A DNA stretch of 53,319 nt from an uncultured Clostridiaceae bacterium (GCA_946405135.1 CAMJGD010000021.1:1-53319); one strand, 5' to 3'. Shown: positions 36,374 through 45,094, counted from the stretch's first letter. The notes: generated from the letters alone by a model not told the origin. Program-made: numbers and translations.

Positions 36374-38020
36374 ATGAATATAAAGGAATTAATATTAAAA
36401 GGTGAAAAAATAGATGTAGAATTTAAAAGCTGGAAAAAGATAAAAGATAAAAAGGAACTTATGAAAATTATTACAAAAGAAGCGGTAGCATTGGCAAATA
36501 CTAGAGGCGGTGTGATTTTAGTTGGTATAGAAGATAATGGAGAAATTACAGGATGTAATAATTATGATATACAAAATATTATAGAAAGTATTTATGATAG
36601 AACTATACCCAAATTATTTACTGATGTTGAAGAAGTATTTGTAGAAAACAATACTATATTAGTAATAGATGTACCTAAAGGTAATACATTATATGCTACT
36701 TCTGCTGGGGAAGTATATAAAAGGTTGGGTAAAAATACAAAACCAATGTTCCCAGAAGAATTCCCTATAGTGCAATCTGGAAAAGTAAACAATGACTTTT
36801 CAAATGTTATTATAGAAGATTCCCAAGAGGAAGATATTGATAGTTTAGAAGTTTATAAAATGAAAGAAAAGCTAAAAATTAGAGATACAGAGTCCACGTT
36901 ACCATTTATGGATGATAAAGCTTTTTTAAGAGATTTATATCTCATTAAGGAAAAAGATAATAAGATAAAATTAACTGTTGCAGGTATGCTTTTTGTAGGA
37001 AAAGAAAGTTCTATAAATAGAACTATACCCCAAGCTGAAATAATATATCTTCATTATAGTGATACTAATAAGACAGAGTATGATAAGAGAATAGATTTAA
37101 AAGTACCTATTATATCGGCATTAGATAGATTAACTGAAATAATAGAAAGTAGTAATTATATAACAAATATACAGATAGGTTTATTTAGACTTGAAGTTAA
37201 GGATTTTCCTAGAAATGTATTTCAAGAAGCTATTTTAAATGCTATTTGTCACAGAGATTATAAGAGTAATGGAGCTATTTATGTAAAACATTATTCTAAC
37301 AAAATTGTAATTGAAAATCCTGGAGGATTTCCAGAAGGCATAAATGAAAATAACATAATAACGCATCCGTCAATTCCAAGAAATAAGCTTATTGCAGAAA
37401 CATTACAGAAGTTAAAATATGTTCAAAGGTCAGGTCAAGGTGTAGATATAATATTTAGAGATATGATTTTTTTTGGGAAACCATTACCTACATATAGTAC
37501 GTATAGTGAGGCAGTTACATTAACATTAAAAAGTAACCTTGAAGACCAAAATTTTACTAAATTTTTAATGGAAGAACAAGATAAAAAACAAATAATATTT
37601 AGTACAAGTCAAATAATGATATTAAAATATTTAAAAGATAATGGAACTATAACTTTAAAAGATGCATGTAAACATGTTCAATTATCTTTAGAAGATACCC
37701 AAGGTGTGCTAAATGATCTTATAAGTTATGAGTATGTAGAAAGAAATGGATTTAAAAAATATATTCTTACAGAAAAAGTGTATTATAGTTTAGGTGATGA
37801 TGTTGGATATATAAAAGATAAGGAAATAGAGTATATTCGAGCTAAAGATATGATAATCCAATACCTGAAAAAAAACAATTATATCAACAACGCTAAAGTT
37901 AGAGAATTATGCGGATGTAGTGATAGAAAAGCAAAATATTATTTAGATAAAATGATGGAAGAAGCATTATTAGAACCTAAAGGAGAGAAGAGATACAGAA
38001 CATATTTACTAAAAAAATAA
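36374..38020 (+). CDS. AlbA_2 (Schlafen-like) / HATPase / winged-helix regulator-type protein
   Basis: The protein is about 548 aa from ATG 36374 (AGAGAGG SD; the ATG 21 nt upstream has none). N-terminal AlbA_2 domain, about residues 10-130: DVEFKSWK, KEAVALANTRGGVILVGIED, and VYKRLG. A central GHKL-like HATPase_c_4 domain has FQEAILNAICHRDY, the N box, at about residue 285, and IIVENPGGFPEGI-type and RSGQGVDIIF segments. Two winged-helix modules follow (about 415-470 and 495-545). Such proteins are usually called ATP-binding DNA-binding regulators, and relatives occur in phage-defence neighbourhoods; the function here is not known. It lies between two nearly identical SdpI genes. Confidence 0.82.
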   Translation: MNIKELILKGEKIDVEFKSWKKIKDKKELMKIITKEAVALANTRGGVILVGIEDNGEITGCNNYDIQNIIESIYDRTIPKLFTDVEEVFVENNTILVIDVPKGNTLYATSAGEVYKRLGKNTKPMFPEEFPIVQSGKVNNDFSNVIIEDSQEEDIDSLEVYKMKEKLKIRDTESTLPFMDDKAFLRDLYLIKEKDNKIKLTVAGMLFVGKESSINRTIPQAEIIYLHYSDTNKTEYDKRIDLKVPIISALDRLTEIIESSNYITNIQIGLFRLEVKDFPRNVFQEAILNAICHRDYKSNGAIYVKHYSNKIVIENPGGFPEGINENNIITHPSIPRNKLIAETLQKLKYVQRSGQGVDIIFRDMIFFGKPLPTYSTYSEAVTLTLKSNLEDQNFTKFLMEEQDKKQIIFSTSQIMILKYLKDNGTITLKDACKHVQLSLEDTQGVLNDLISYEYVERNGFKKYILTEKVYYSLGDDVGYIKDKEIEYIRAKDMIIQYLKKNNYINNAKVRELCGCSDRKAKYYLDKMMEEALLEPKGEKRYRTYLLKK

Positions 38021-38021
38021 A

Positions 38022-38076
38022 TCTATCAACATTCTATCAACAATTTTTTGTTTTTGTTGATAGAATTGTTGATAGA
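38022..38076 (+). repeat. Four-fold decamer array TCTATCAACA / TGTTGATAGA after the AlbA_2 gene
   Basis: Two direct copies of TCTATCAACA (38022-38031 and 38033-38042) face two direct copies of TGTTGATAGA (about 38055-38076) across a T-rich loop. The whole folds into a stem of about 22 bp with one bulged base. It begins one base after the stop codon. It may be a terminator, or a cluster of protein-binding sites. Confidence 0.7.
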
Positions 38077-38184
38077 AAGTGAAGTTTAATAGCTAATTGC
38101 ACCTTTGAAAAATTAGTATTCTCCCGCCCTTAGGTGAATGCTGGAGTGGGTGGTGGAGCAGGATTTATTGAAGGTATTAATGTC

Positions 38185-38605
38185 AAGATTATTTTGTTTA
38201 GATGGGAGCAGGAGTATGTTAATATTTTCATTGATTTTTACTGCAATTATGTCATTAACTATGATAGGTTTTGGACTGCTTTTCATGAAAAAACCACCAA
38301 AGGAAATCAACGGTTTATATGGTTACCGAACATCTATGTCATCTAAAAATAAAGATACTTGGAACTTTGCTCACAGATATGCAGGGAAAGTGTGGTTAAG
38401 GAGCGGTATTGTTACAGTCATAATATCTGTTGCCTTAATTTTTTCGCTGCAAAAATTAGGTTTCTACAACTATGTTATGACTGCATTGATTTACATTCAG
38501 CTAATTATATTGCTTTTAGTTATACCCATAACTGAAAGAGCCTTAAAGAAAACATTTGATAAAAATGGAAATCGGAAATAAGGAGTATTTTTCATATTTT
38601 TTATG
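38185..38605 (+). repeat. 421-bp direct repeat, copy 2
   Basis: Same sequence as 35439-35859 except for one base. Homologous recombination between the two copies would delete the AlbA_2 gene and the integrase relic. The sequence left of this copy (38110-38160) contains a CTCCCGCCC / GGGTGGTGGAG imperfect inverted repeat of unknown origin. Confidence 0.95.
38216..38581 (+). CDS. SdpI family protein, copy 2
   Basis: The 121-aa protein is identical to the 35470 gene apart from one substitution near the C-terminus (Lys to Thr). Start and SD (GGAGCAGGAG) are the same. A longer reading frame from 38138 would add 26 residues from the unique left flank; the conserved SD argues for 38216. Three membrane segments and the GLYGYRT motif are retained, so both copies look intact. 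Confidence 0.85.
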   Translation: MLIFSLIFTAIMSLTMIGFGLLFMKKPPKEINGLYGYRTSMSSKNKDTWNFAHRYAGKVWLRSGIVTVIISVALIFSLQKLGFYNYVMTALIYIQLIILLLVIPITERALKKTFDKNGNRK

Positions 38606-38627
38606 CATCTACTTTGCATTAATGAAA

Positions 38628-38675
38628 TAAAAGCCATAGAAATTGAAGAGATTTCTATGGCCTTTATTTTTACTT
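38628..38675. terminator. Terminator at the right edge of the duplicated region
   Basis: AAAGCCATAGAAAT and ATTTCTATGGCCTTT form a long stem with a short loop, then TATTTTTAC. It serves the SdpI gene and may also serve the converging DUF3021 gene. Confidence 0.85.
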
Positions 38676-38698
38676 CTGGTTTTTTATTGCCAGGATTA

Positions 38699-39148
38699 TT
38701 AATTTTGATTTTCTTTTAACTTTTTGTTTAATTTATCAACTTTTTTCTTCCACATAGAATATTGGCTAAACCATATAGCTATATAAATAAAAATAAATAC
38801 AGAAATATAGATTATTATAGATAAGGTACTAGGATATATCCATCTTGCTTTAATAGAGCAGGGGAAAAACACTAAGCATGTGAGAATAAAGTGAATAGCG
38901 GTTTGTTTTGCAATGCTCCAATGATCTACTTCAAATATAGCGGAGCAAGCTGCAAAGGTAAATCCTATAATCATGCTTACAACATACTGAATTATATATG
39001 CATTTAAAGGGGTTACAACTCCATCTGTAGGCGGAATAACCATTAATTCTCCATAACATAAAGAGTATATAAATCCAATAGTTGTACTTATAAAAACACC
39101 TATAGGAATACCTAAAATACCTCTTAATATAGCTTTTTTCATTGTCAT
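38699..39148 (-). CDS. DUF3021 family membrane protein
   Basis: The 149-aa protein has four hydrophobic helices (about residues 8-28, 50-72, 85-100 and 110-132) and a basic Lys-rich tail. Size, topology and a position directly after a LytTR regulator match DUF3021. These proteins regularly pair with LytTR regulators and may act as their membrane-bound sensor or inhibitor; that role is inferred. GAGGTGATATT precedes the ATG. It starts 9 nt after the LytTR stop, as one operon. Confidence 0.8.
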   Translation of the reverse strand: MTMKKAILRGILGIPIGVFISTTIGFIYSLCYGELMVIPPTDGVVTPLNAYIIQYVVSMIIGFTFAACSAIFEVDHWSIAKQTAIHFILTCLVFFPCSIKARWIYPSTLSIIIYISVFIFIYIAIWFSQYSMWKKKVDKLNKKLKENQN

Positions 39149-39157
39149 AATATCACC

Positions 39158-39598
39158 TCATATACCTAAATATTTTTTTATTTTTGATACATATCTTCTT
39201 GAAACAAATTCTTTTTCCCCATTTTTAAAGACAATATCTATAGCTCCTGAAAAAGAAATTTCTAGATTTTTTATTTTGTTTACATTTACTATGCAGGAGT
39301 TAGAGATTCTAACAAAGGAAGTACCTTCAAACATTTCTTCAAGCTGGTAAAGCTTTTGTTTTACCCATAGATTTCCCTTATCAGTTTTTGCATATATTTT
39401 TTTGTTTTCACTATAAAAGCAGTAGATTTCATCATTTTCTAGTAAAAAAATCTTTTCATCTTTAATTCCTGTTAATACTTTATTTTGAGTATTTGAGAGC
39501 CTTTGAACTATATGCTGTATTTCTTCTGTAATCTCATTGGTGTACACAACTATATAGGGTTCTTTGAGCTCAGATTTAATAGCTATATCCACTTTCAA
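39158..39598 (-). CDS. LytTR family DNA-binding regulator
   Basis: The 146-aa protein has a C-terminal LytTR domain (about residues 45-146): IFLLENDEIYCFYSENKKIY, the KLYQLEEMFEGTSFVRISNS segment, CIVNVNKIKNLE and VSRRYVSKIKKYLG. There is no receiver domain, as in the stand-alone regulators paired with DUF3021. The start is TTG with AAAGGGGG 8 nt upstream. A promoter and a tandem site with 21-bp spacing precede it, suggesting autoregulation. Confidence 0.88.
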   Translation of the reverse strand: MKVDIAIKSELKEPYIVVYTNEITEEIQHIVQRLSNTQNKVLTGIKDEKIFLLENDEIYCFYSENKKIYAKTDKGNLWVKQKLYQLEEMFEGTSFVRISNSCIVNVNKIKNLEISFSGAIDIVFKNGEKEFVSRRYVSKIKKYLGI

Positions 39599-39629
39599 CT
39601 GTGGTTCCCCCTTTTTTTATTATATTTTC

Positions 39630-39657
39630 ATTATATTTTATATAGATTTTAAAACAA
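39630..39657 (-). promoter_or_regulatory. Promoter of the lytTR-DUF3021 operon
   Basis: On the minus strand, TTGTTT (complement of 39652-39657), a 16-nt spacer and TATAAT (complement of 39630-39635). Confidence 0.6.
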
Positions 39658-39668
39658 TATTTTTTATA

Positions 39669-39697
39669 TAAGTGGTAGGTTATTATATATAGGTGGT
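39669..39697 (-). promoter_or_regulatory. Candidate LytTR operator: two direct octamers 21 bp apart
   Basis: On the plus strand the repeats read TAAGTGGT (39669-39676) and TAGGTGGT (39690-39697). They have the same orientation and face of the helix, and end 11 bp upstream of the -35 box. The spacing is that used by LytTR activators such as AgrA and VirR. Confidence 0.5.
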
Positions 39698-39747
39698 GCT
39701 TTTAGTCAGTTTAAATATATATGAGGTAAATTTTAAAAAGCTGGATA

Positions 39748-39870
39748 ATGTTATCTAAAAGGATTCAGACTATAGAAAAAACCTATGAAATAAGCAGGAT
39801 ATCAAGTAGAATGAAAAAAATTGAAGCGGCCCATTTGTCAGTACTAATAATGGCTATACTGACTATATGA
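39748..39870 (+). pseudogene. Possible relic of a class I aminotransferase N-terminus (40 codons)
   Basis: The frame MLSKRIQTIEKTYEI then SRISSRMKKIEA resembles, from memory, the first 25-30 residues of aspartate-type aminotransferases, then diverges and stops. There is no SD. It could equally be chance; treat as weak. Confidence 0.22.
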
Positions 39871-39889
39871 CCGCTTATTTATAATAAGT

Positions 39890-40777
39890 TTATACTTTAA
39901 CTCCAATTTTTTCTCCCATTAGTACTTTTGATTCGTAGCCAAGCTTTGTCTGTTCTATAATATCTTCATCTATTCTTACTTTATTTTCTTTTATAAATAT
40001 TATAGTTGTAGAACCTCCAAACTTAAAATATCCCTTTTCAGAACCTTTTAAAACCTTCTTATCTGGAGTATAAGTTTGAATTATAGTACCAACACAAGTA
40101 GCTCCTACTTCTACATGAAGCAGTTCTCCAAAATTTTCTGAATGAAATATACTCCATTCTCTCTTGTTTTGGCAGAAAAGCTTTGGTACCTTTTGAAGAG
40201 CTATAGGATTAACAGAATAGTAATGGCCATTAATCTTTTTTGTCTCTTTGCATATACCGTTATCTATAAAATGAAATCTATGATAATCTGTAGGACATAA
40301 TCTTAGTACTAAACAAGTTCCATGAGCATATTCTTTCGCAATTTTTTCATCATTTATTAGCTCTCTTAAGCTATAAGTTAGTCCTTTTATTTGAACTAAA
40401 TTATCTAAAGCTATATCTTCGTAAGCAGATAGTCTGCCGTCACCAGGAGAGATAAGAATGTTTTTATTGTTTTCTATAGGTCTTCCCTCAGAAGTAAGTT
40501 TTCTTATAAAAAAGTCATTGAAAGAGATAAAATCATGTTCTGACTTTTCGCAAATAGACATATCAATATCAAATTGCTTTATAAAAGGTTTAATTTTTTT
40601 TCTGCTGGCTTTGCTGTCACAATAGGCACCATATATTTTAGAAAAAAATTTCTTTTTGATAAGCATCTCTAATACTCCCATGCCTAAAGGGGAAGAATAA
40701 CTCCATTTTAAATATTTATCTCCAGCCACCTTTTCAACTTCATAATTTTTAGTTTTCCTGTTATAGTATTTTATCAT
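39890..40777 (-). CDS. psd: Phosphatidylserine decarboxylase proenzyme
   Basis: The 295-aa protein has the catalytic triad regions: [12 protein letters not shown] with the first Asp, [11 protein letters not shown] with His, and the self-cleavage site FGGST. Cleavage is before Ser256, which becomes the pyruvoyl group. GGST replaces the enterobacterial LGST, as in other Firmicute-type enzymes. It makes phosphatidylethanolamine at the membrane. AGGAGAGGAAAAG precedes the ATG. No pssA is adjacent, although it often is in clostridia. Confidence 0.95.
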   Translation of the reverse strand: MIKYYNRKTKNYEVEKVAGDKYLKWSYSSPLGMGVLEMLIKKKFFSKIYGAYCDSKASRKKIKPFIKQFDIDMSICEKSEHDFISFNDFFIRKLTSEGRPIENNKNILISPGDGRLSAYEDIALDNLVQIKGLTYSLRELINDEKIAKEYAHGTCLVLRLCPTDYHRFHFIDNGICKETKKINGHYYSVNPIALQKVPKLFCQNKREWSIFHSENFGELLHVEVGATCVGTIIQTYTPDKKVLKGSEKGYFKFGGSTTIIFIKENKVRIDEDIIEQTKLGYESKVLMGEKIGVKV

Positions 40778-41076
40778 GAACTTTTCCTCTCCTATTCGTA
40801 GGATATGTTTTTACTAACATTTTATCATATCCATAAAATCTTTTTAACCTATAGTTAGAAAAGAATAATTGCAAGTTTTGATAAGAAAGTATTAAAATAC
40901 AGAAAATTTAATAAAATTAAACTCGTCAGTATTGTATATTTTGGCAAATTGTTGTATTATATAAAATGGACTTTGTAAATTAATATTATTAAATTTAAAT
41001 TGGATTAAAATAAGACTTATTATTATGAATGATTTTATAATAAATTAAATATATTTTTAACTTGGAGTGATAAAGC

Positions 41077-41643
41077 ATGAACAGAACAAAAAAAGCTATA
41101 TTTCAGTCAGCTATAAAAGTATTTTCTACGTCGGGTTATAGTGGGGCTACCATGGAGGATATCGCATCTAATGCAGGAGTAGCAAAAGGTACTTTGTATT
41201 ATCATTTTAAAAGCAAAGAGGAAATATTCAATTATATAATTAAAGAAGGCATGAATATAATAAAAGAAGATGTAGAAGAACAAACAAATAAAGAAGAAGA
41301 TGCTCTTAAGAAGCTTATAACCATGTGTAAAGTTCAACTTAAGCAATTTTATGTAAACAAAGATTTTTTTAAGGTTATAATGAGCCAAGTATGGGGACAG
41401 GAGTTAAGGCAATTAGAATTAAGAAAGATATTAGAAGATTACATAAATACTATTGAAAGCTATTTAAAAGAAGCTATGAATCATGGAGTAGTAAAAAAAG
41501 GTGATAGCTCATTTATGGCATATACATTTTTTGGAACACTATGTTCAACGGCAGTTTATGAGCTTCTAAACACAAATAAGACAAATATCGACAATATTAT
41601 TGATAATTGTATGGAATATGTATTAAAAGGAATAGCAATATAG
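41077..41643 (+). CDS. TetR/AcrR family repressor (probable regulator of the YhgE/Pip gene)
   Basis: The 188-aa protein has an N-terminal TetR helix-turn-helix (AIKVFSTSGYSGATMEDIAS and GVAKGTLYYHFKSKEEIF, about residues 12-50) and a helical ligand-binding C-terminal part. A TTGGAGTGAT SD precedes the ATG. The next gene is a YhgE/Pip protein whose promoter carries a TetR-like palindrome at 41738-41751. This is a common regulator-target pair. Confidence 0.92.
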   Translation: MNRTKKAIFQSAIKVFSTSGYSGATMEDIASNAGVAKGTLYYHFKSKEEIFNYIIKEGMNIIKEDVEEQTNKEEDALKKLITMCKVQLKQFYVNKDFFKVIMSQVWGQELRQLELRKILEDYINTIESYLKEAMNHGVVKKGDSSFMAYTFFGTLCSTAVYELLNTNKTNIDNIIDNCMEYVLKGIAI

Positions 41644-41704
41644 TAATTAAATATTAAGTTTAGGTTAAATTTTAGCCTAGGCTTATTTTTTTGAGAAAAT
41701 TATA

Positions 41705-41733
41705 TTGACAGTATAAGTAAAAAGATGTATAAA
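41705..41733 (+). promoter_or_regulatory. Promoter of the YhgE/Pip gene
   Basis: TTGACA (41705-41710), a 17-nt spacer and TATAAA (41728-41733). Confidence 0.8.
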
Positions 41734-41737
41734 TATA

Positions 41738-41751
41738 ACTGACCAGTCAGT
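41738..41751 (+). promoter_or_regulatory. TetR-type operator
   Basis: ACTGACCAGTCAGT is a perfect inverted repeat of two ACTGAC/GTCAGT half-sites around CA. It lies 4 bp downstream of the -10 box, over the transcription start, where a bound repressor would block initiation. Confidence 0.75.
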
Positions 41752-41830
41752 ATAAAGAACTTAGTCATCCTAGGATAAGTATACCCTTTGCATGTAAAAA
41801 AATGTAAAACCATTAAGAGAGAGGTGGAAT

Positions 41831-44800
41831 ATGAATTTTATTAAAATTGCTTGGAGAGATATATCAGGCATATTTAAGAACAGATTTCTTAGAATATCAG
41901 TAACAGCTATAATAGTGGTACCTCTTTTGTATAGCTTACTATATCTTGCTGCCTTTTGGGATCCTTATAGTAAGTTAAGTTCTATGCCAGTAGCGGTAGT
42001 AAACCTAGATAAAGGCGCAGTAAAGGATGGGGAAAATGTAAGCTACGGCGAAGACATAGTAGATAAGCTTAAAGGAAATGATAAAATTGGCTGGAAGTTT
42101 GTATCTTGGGATGAGGCAAATCAGGGAGTAAAAGGCAAGAAATATTATGCTATGTTTGTAATCCCTGAAGATTTTTCGAAAAATGTAATAAGTGCAAAAG
42201 ATGGAAAACCAGTACAACCTAAAATACTGTATAGTGCAAATGAAAAAAGAAATTTTCTTGCAGCGCAGATAAATGGAAAAGTGGAACTAGAGTTAAAATC
42301 TGAAATTACAAAAAATATTTCAGAAAATTATACAAAAGTTGCTTTTGACAAGCTTTATGAGATTAAAGATGGTATGAATAAAGCATCGGATGGTAGTAAA
42401 GAGCTTGCAGAAGGCATGAAAAAACTTAATGATAATGTACCTGAAATGACTAATGGAGTTTCGAAATTATATGATGGTTCAGAGAAACTAAAAGATGGTA
42501 TGGGAGTTTTTAAGACTAAAGTAGGCCAAGGAAGTAATTTACTAGCTGGTAATGAAGATATTTTAAGTTTATTAAAATCTAATAACATTAATAGCTTAAA
42601 ATCAATGATGAGTGAAGGAAAGACTCTTATAAATTCAGATACTTCTATGTTAACTTTAGTACCATACTTAGTAAATGATAAAAATATTGCATTAATGAAC
42701 AAAACCACTGAGGATATGAAAAATATAAATGTGGACAAAATTTTAGATAAGCAAATGATAAATCAAGCATCTTCTATTATGGAAAAGGACAATAAAGAAA
42801 AATTAATTAAATTGGCTAAGGATGCAGATTCTCTTACTCAGTTTGAGATTCAAAGATTTAAGCCTCTTATGACATTAGCAGGAGCTCCTGCAGACAATTT
42901 AATCAGTTTAATTAACAATGCCAATTCTTTGTATAATGGAATAGATAAGCAAAAAGTACAGCCACTTTTAGGCATAGCGTCCAAATCCAGTGAAATAGCA
43001 AGCCTAATGGATGATGTAGAGAAATTATCAAAATCCTTAGATAAAGAAAAACTAAACCCTATATTTAATATGATGGCAAATAAAGATAAAGTTATAAAAC
43101 TCATCGATGATGCTAAAAGCTTATATGCATCATTGGACAAAGAACAGTTAAAACCTTTAGTAGCCTTAACTTCAGAGCAAAATATGGGTAAAATAAGCAA
43201 AGTTATGCTAGATGCTAAAGGGTTAAGTGGAATAAATATAGATGATATGGTAGGAAAACTTGATAGTCAGCAAAAAGGAGCTGAAGAATTTATAAAACAA
43301 TCAGCCATACTAAATGGTGGTAATAATGTAGCTTCTTTAAAACTAGCTATAAATACAAATCCTAATATATCAGAAGATCAAAAAAAGCAGCTTTCTGTTT
43401 TAGTAGACGGGTATAATAAATTGACCACAGAAACTGCTGAAAATATGAAAAATTCTGCAGGTTTTATGGGAGAAACAAATAAAACCCTAAGTGAATTAAA
43501 AACTATGCAATCAGATTTAAATGAAGCATTGCCATTAATGAGCGGGGCTCTTCAAAGCGCCAAATATGTACAAGGCGTATTGCCAGAAGCTAAAAAGCTA
43601 TATGGAACCTATGAGAAGGATGTAGCACCTTTAATGATAGGAATGCCTCAAAGCTTAAAATATGTTGAGAGTATGGAACCTGCTATTCAAGGTGTATATG
43701 GAAAGTATACTGCTATTGCACCATATATGAATGGTGTTGCAGATAGTGCAAAGTATGTATCCACCATTATGCCAAAAGCACAGCAGTTAGCAAAACAAGT
43801 TGATGATAACAAAAACTCAATAAATACTATAAAGTCAGTGCTTACACCTGAAAATGTTATGTATTTAAAGGGTTTTGAAAACAATGTGATAACTGTAAAG
43901 AATGACTTAGATGCTAACTCTCAAAATATAGACAATATAAAATCAATTTTAACAAAATTAGGTACAAATGTAGATGATAAAACTATTATTAAATTAAAGT
44001 CAGTTCAAGAGGATATAGAAAAAGCTAAACCTATAATAAAGCAGCTTGAAAGCAATATTACACCACAAAACATGAAAGCTTTAGAAAGGTCTCCAGAGCT
44101 TGTAAACAGTCTATTATCCATTCAAAAGCAGTTAAAAAACAATGAAAAGTTGATGCAGGTAGCAGAAGATGCATTAAAGGATAATAATATAGAAATGGCT
44201 AAGAAATTGTTAGATGCAGTTCCTATGCTTACAGATGGAGTAAATAGATTAGCTGAAGGCTCTTCACAGCTAAATGATGGTCTAAAGCTATTAAATAGCA
44301 AAATGCCAGAGCTTGCAGATGGAAGTGGAAAACTTGTTGATGGCTCAAAAGAATTATCAGATAAATTAAAAGAAGGAGCAGATAAACTAAATAGTAATCT
44401 AGTTAATGACAGTGATACTATGAGTAAGTTTGTATCTGAGTCAGTTATAATGGATGAAAAGCCTATAAATCCAGTTAAGGATTATGGAACAGGCTTTGCT
44501 CCTTACTTTATACCATTATCCTTATGGGTTGGAGCTATTATGATGTTTTTCGTAATATCTGATAAGGTAGACAATGATATAGAAGCAGGTTCAGGATCTA
44601 TAGTATTGGGAAAATTCTTATCCTATGGATATATAGGTATACTTCAGTCTGTACTTGCTAGTTTCGTTGTTTTAGCTTTAGGATTAAAGCCAGCTAATAT
44701 ACCACTTTATATATTGTTTAATGTATTTATGTCCTTTGTATTCATAGCTATCATACAAAGCTTAATATTCTTGCTAGGTGAGGCTGGAAGATTATTAGCT

Positions 44801-45082
44801 ATAGTTTTACTCATATTACAGTTAACTTCTTGTGCAGGTACTTTCCCACTAGAAGTGGTTCCAAGGTTCTTTAAGGTGTTAAATCCTTATATGCCTTTTA
44901 CCTATTGTGTATCAGCATTAAGAGAAGTTATTTCTGGAGTAGATTATACTATATTCGGAAAAGATGTAGCTATATTAGCAACAATATTGGTAGTATTCTT
45001 AACTATTTCAGTTTTAATGAAAGGCCATGCAGATAAAGTTCAAATGAGACTAAAAGAAAGGAAAGGATCTATAACAGCATAA
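41831..45082 (+). CDS. YhgE/Pip domain membrane protein
   Basis: The 1083-aa protein has an N-terminal membrane helix (about residues 20-42: ISVTAIIVVPLLYSLLYLAA) and the YhgE/Pip N-domain (PVAVVNLDKGA). A long extracytoplasmic helical region (about 160-860) follows, with repeated ELAEGMKKLNDN / LADGSGKLVDGSKEL-type heptads. The C-terminal ABC-2-like membrane domain of about six helices (from residue 887, APYFIPLSLWVGAIMM) closes it. Homologues include the lactococcal phage infection protein Pip and Bacillus YhgE; proposed roles are export or cell-surface functions, unproven. GAGAGGTGG precedes the ATG. Controlled by the adjacent TetR gene. Confidence 0.93.
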   Translation: MNFIKIAWRDISGIFKNRFLRISVTAIIVVPLLYSLLYLAAFWDPYSKLSSMPVAVVNLDKGAVKDGENVSYGEDIVDKLKGNDKIGWKFVSWDEANQGVKGKKYYAMFVIPEDFSKNVISAKDGKPVQPKILYSANEKRNFLAAQINGKVELELKSEITKNISENYTKVAFDKLYEIKDGMNKASDGSKELAEGMKKLNDNVPEMTNGVSKLYDGSEKLKDGMGVFKTKVGQGSNLLAGNEDILSLLKSNNINSLKSMMSEGKTLINSDTSMLTLVPYLVNDKNIALMNKTTEDMKNINVDKILDKQMINQASSIMEKDNKEKLIKLAKDADSLTQFEIQRFKPLMTLAGAPADNLISLINNANSLYNGIDKQKVQPLLGIASKSSEIASLMDDVEKLSKSLDKEKLNPIFNMMANKDKVIKLIDDAKSLYASLDKEQLKPLVALTSEQNMGKISKVMLDAKGLSGINIDDMVGKLDSQQKGAEEFIKQSAILNGGNNVASLKLAINTNPNISEDQKKQLSVLVDGYNKLTTETAENMKNSAGFMGETNKTLSELKTMQSDLNEALPLMSGALQSAKYVQGVLPEAKKLYGTYEKDVAPLMIGMPQSLKYVESMEPAIQGVYGKYTAIAPYMNGVADSAKYVSTIMPKAQQLAKQVDDNKNSINTIKSVLTPENVMYLKGFENNVITVKNDLDANSQNIDNIKSILTKLGTNVDDKTIIKLKSVQEDIEKAKPIIKQLESNITPQNMKALERSPELVNSLLSIQKQLKNNEKLMQVAEDALKDNNIEMAKKLLDAVPMLTDGVNRLAEGSSQLNDGLKLLNSKMPELADGSGKLVDGSKELSDKLKEGADKLNSNLVNDSDTMSKFVSESVIMDEKPINPVKDYGTGFAPYFIPLSLWVGAIMMFFVISDKVDNDIEAGSGSIVLGKFLSYGYIGILQSVLASFVVLALGLKPANIPLYILFNVFMSFVFIAIIQSLIFLLGEAGRLLAIVLLILQLTSCAGTFPLEVVPRFFKVLNPYMPFTYCVSALREVISGVDYTIFGKDVAILATILVVFLTISVLMKGHADKVQMRLKERKGSITA

Positions 45083-45094
45083 AATAAAGATGAA

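Noticed and set aside
38134..38346. Glycine-rich frame GVGGGAGFIEGINV as a possible bacteriocin next to SdpI
   Set aside because: It has no SD or leader, and most of the frame is an out-of-frame reading of the SdpI repeat.
42355..43200. Minus-strand open frames inside the YhgE/Pip gene
   Set aside because: They mirror the helical repeat of the plus-strand gene and have no SD.
42400..44400. Repetitive stretch in the YhgE/Pip gene as a CRISPR or tandem array
   Set aside because: The similarity is at the protein heptad level (LxDGxxKL) and spacing is irregular; there are no conserved DNA repeats.
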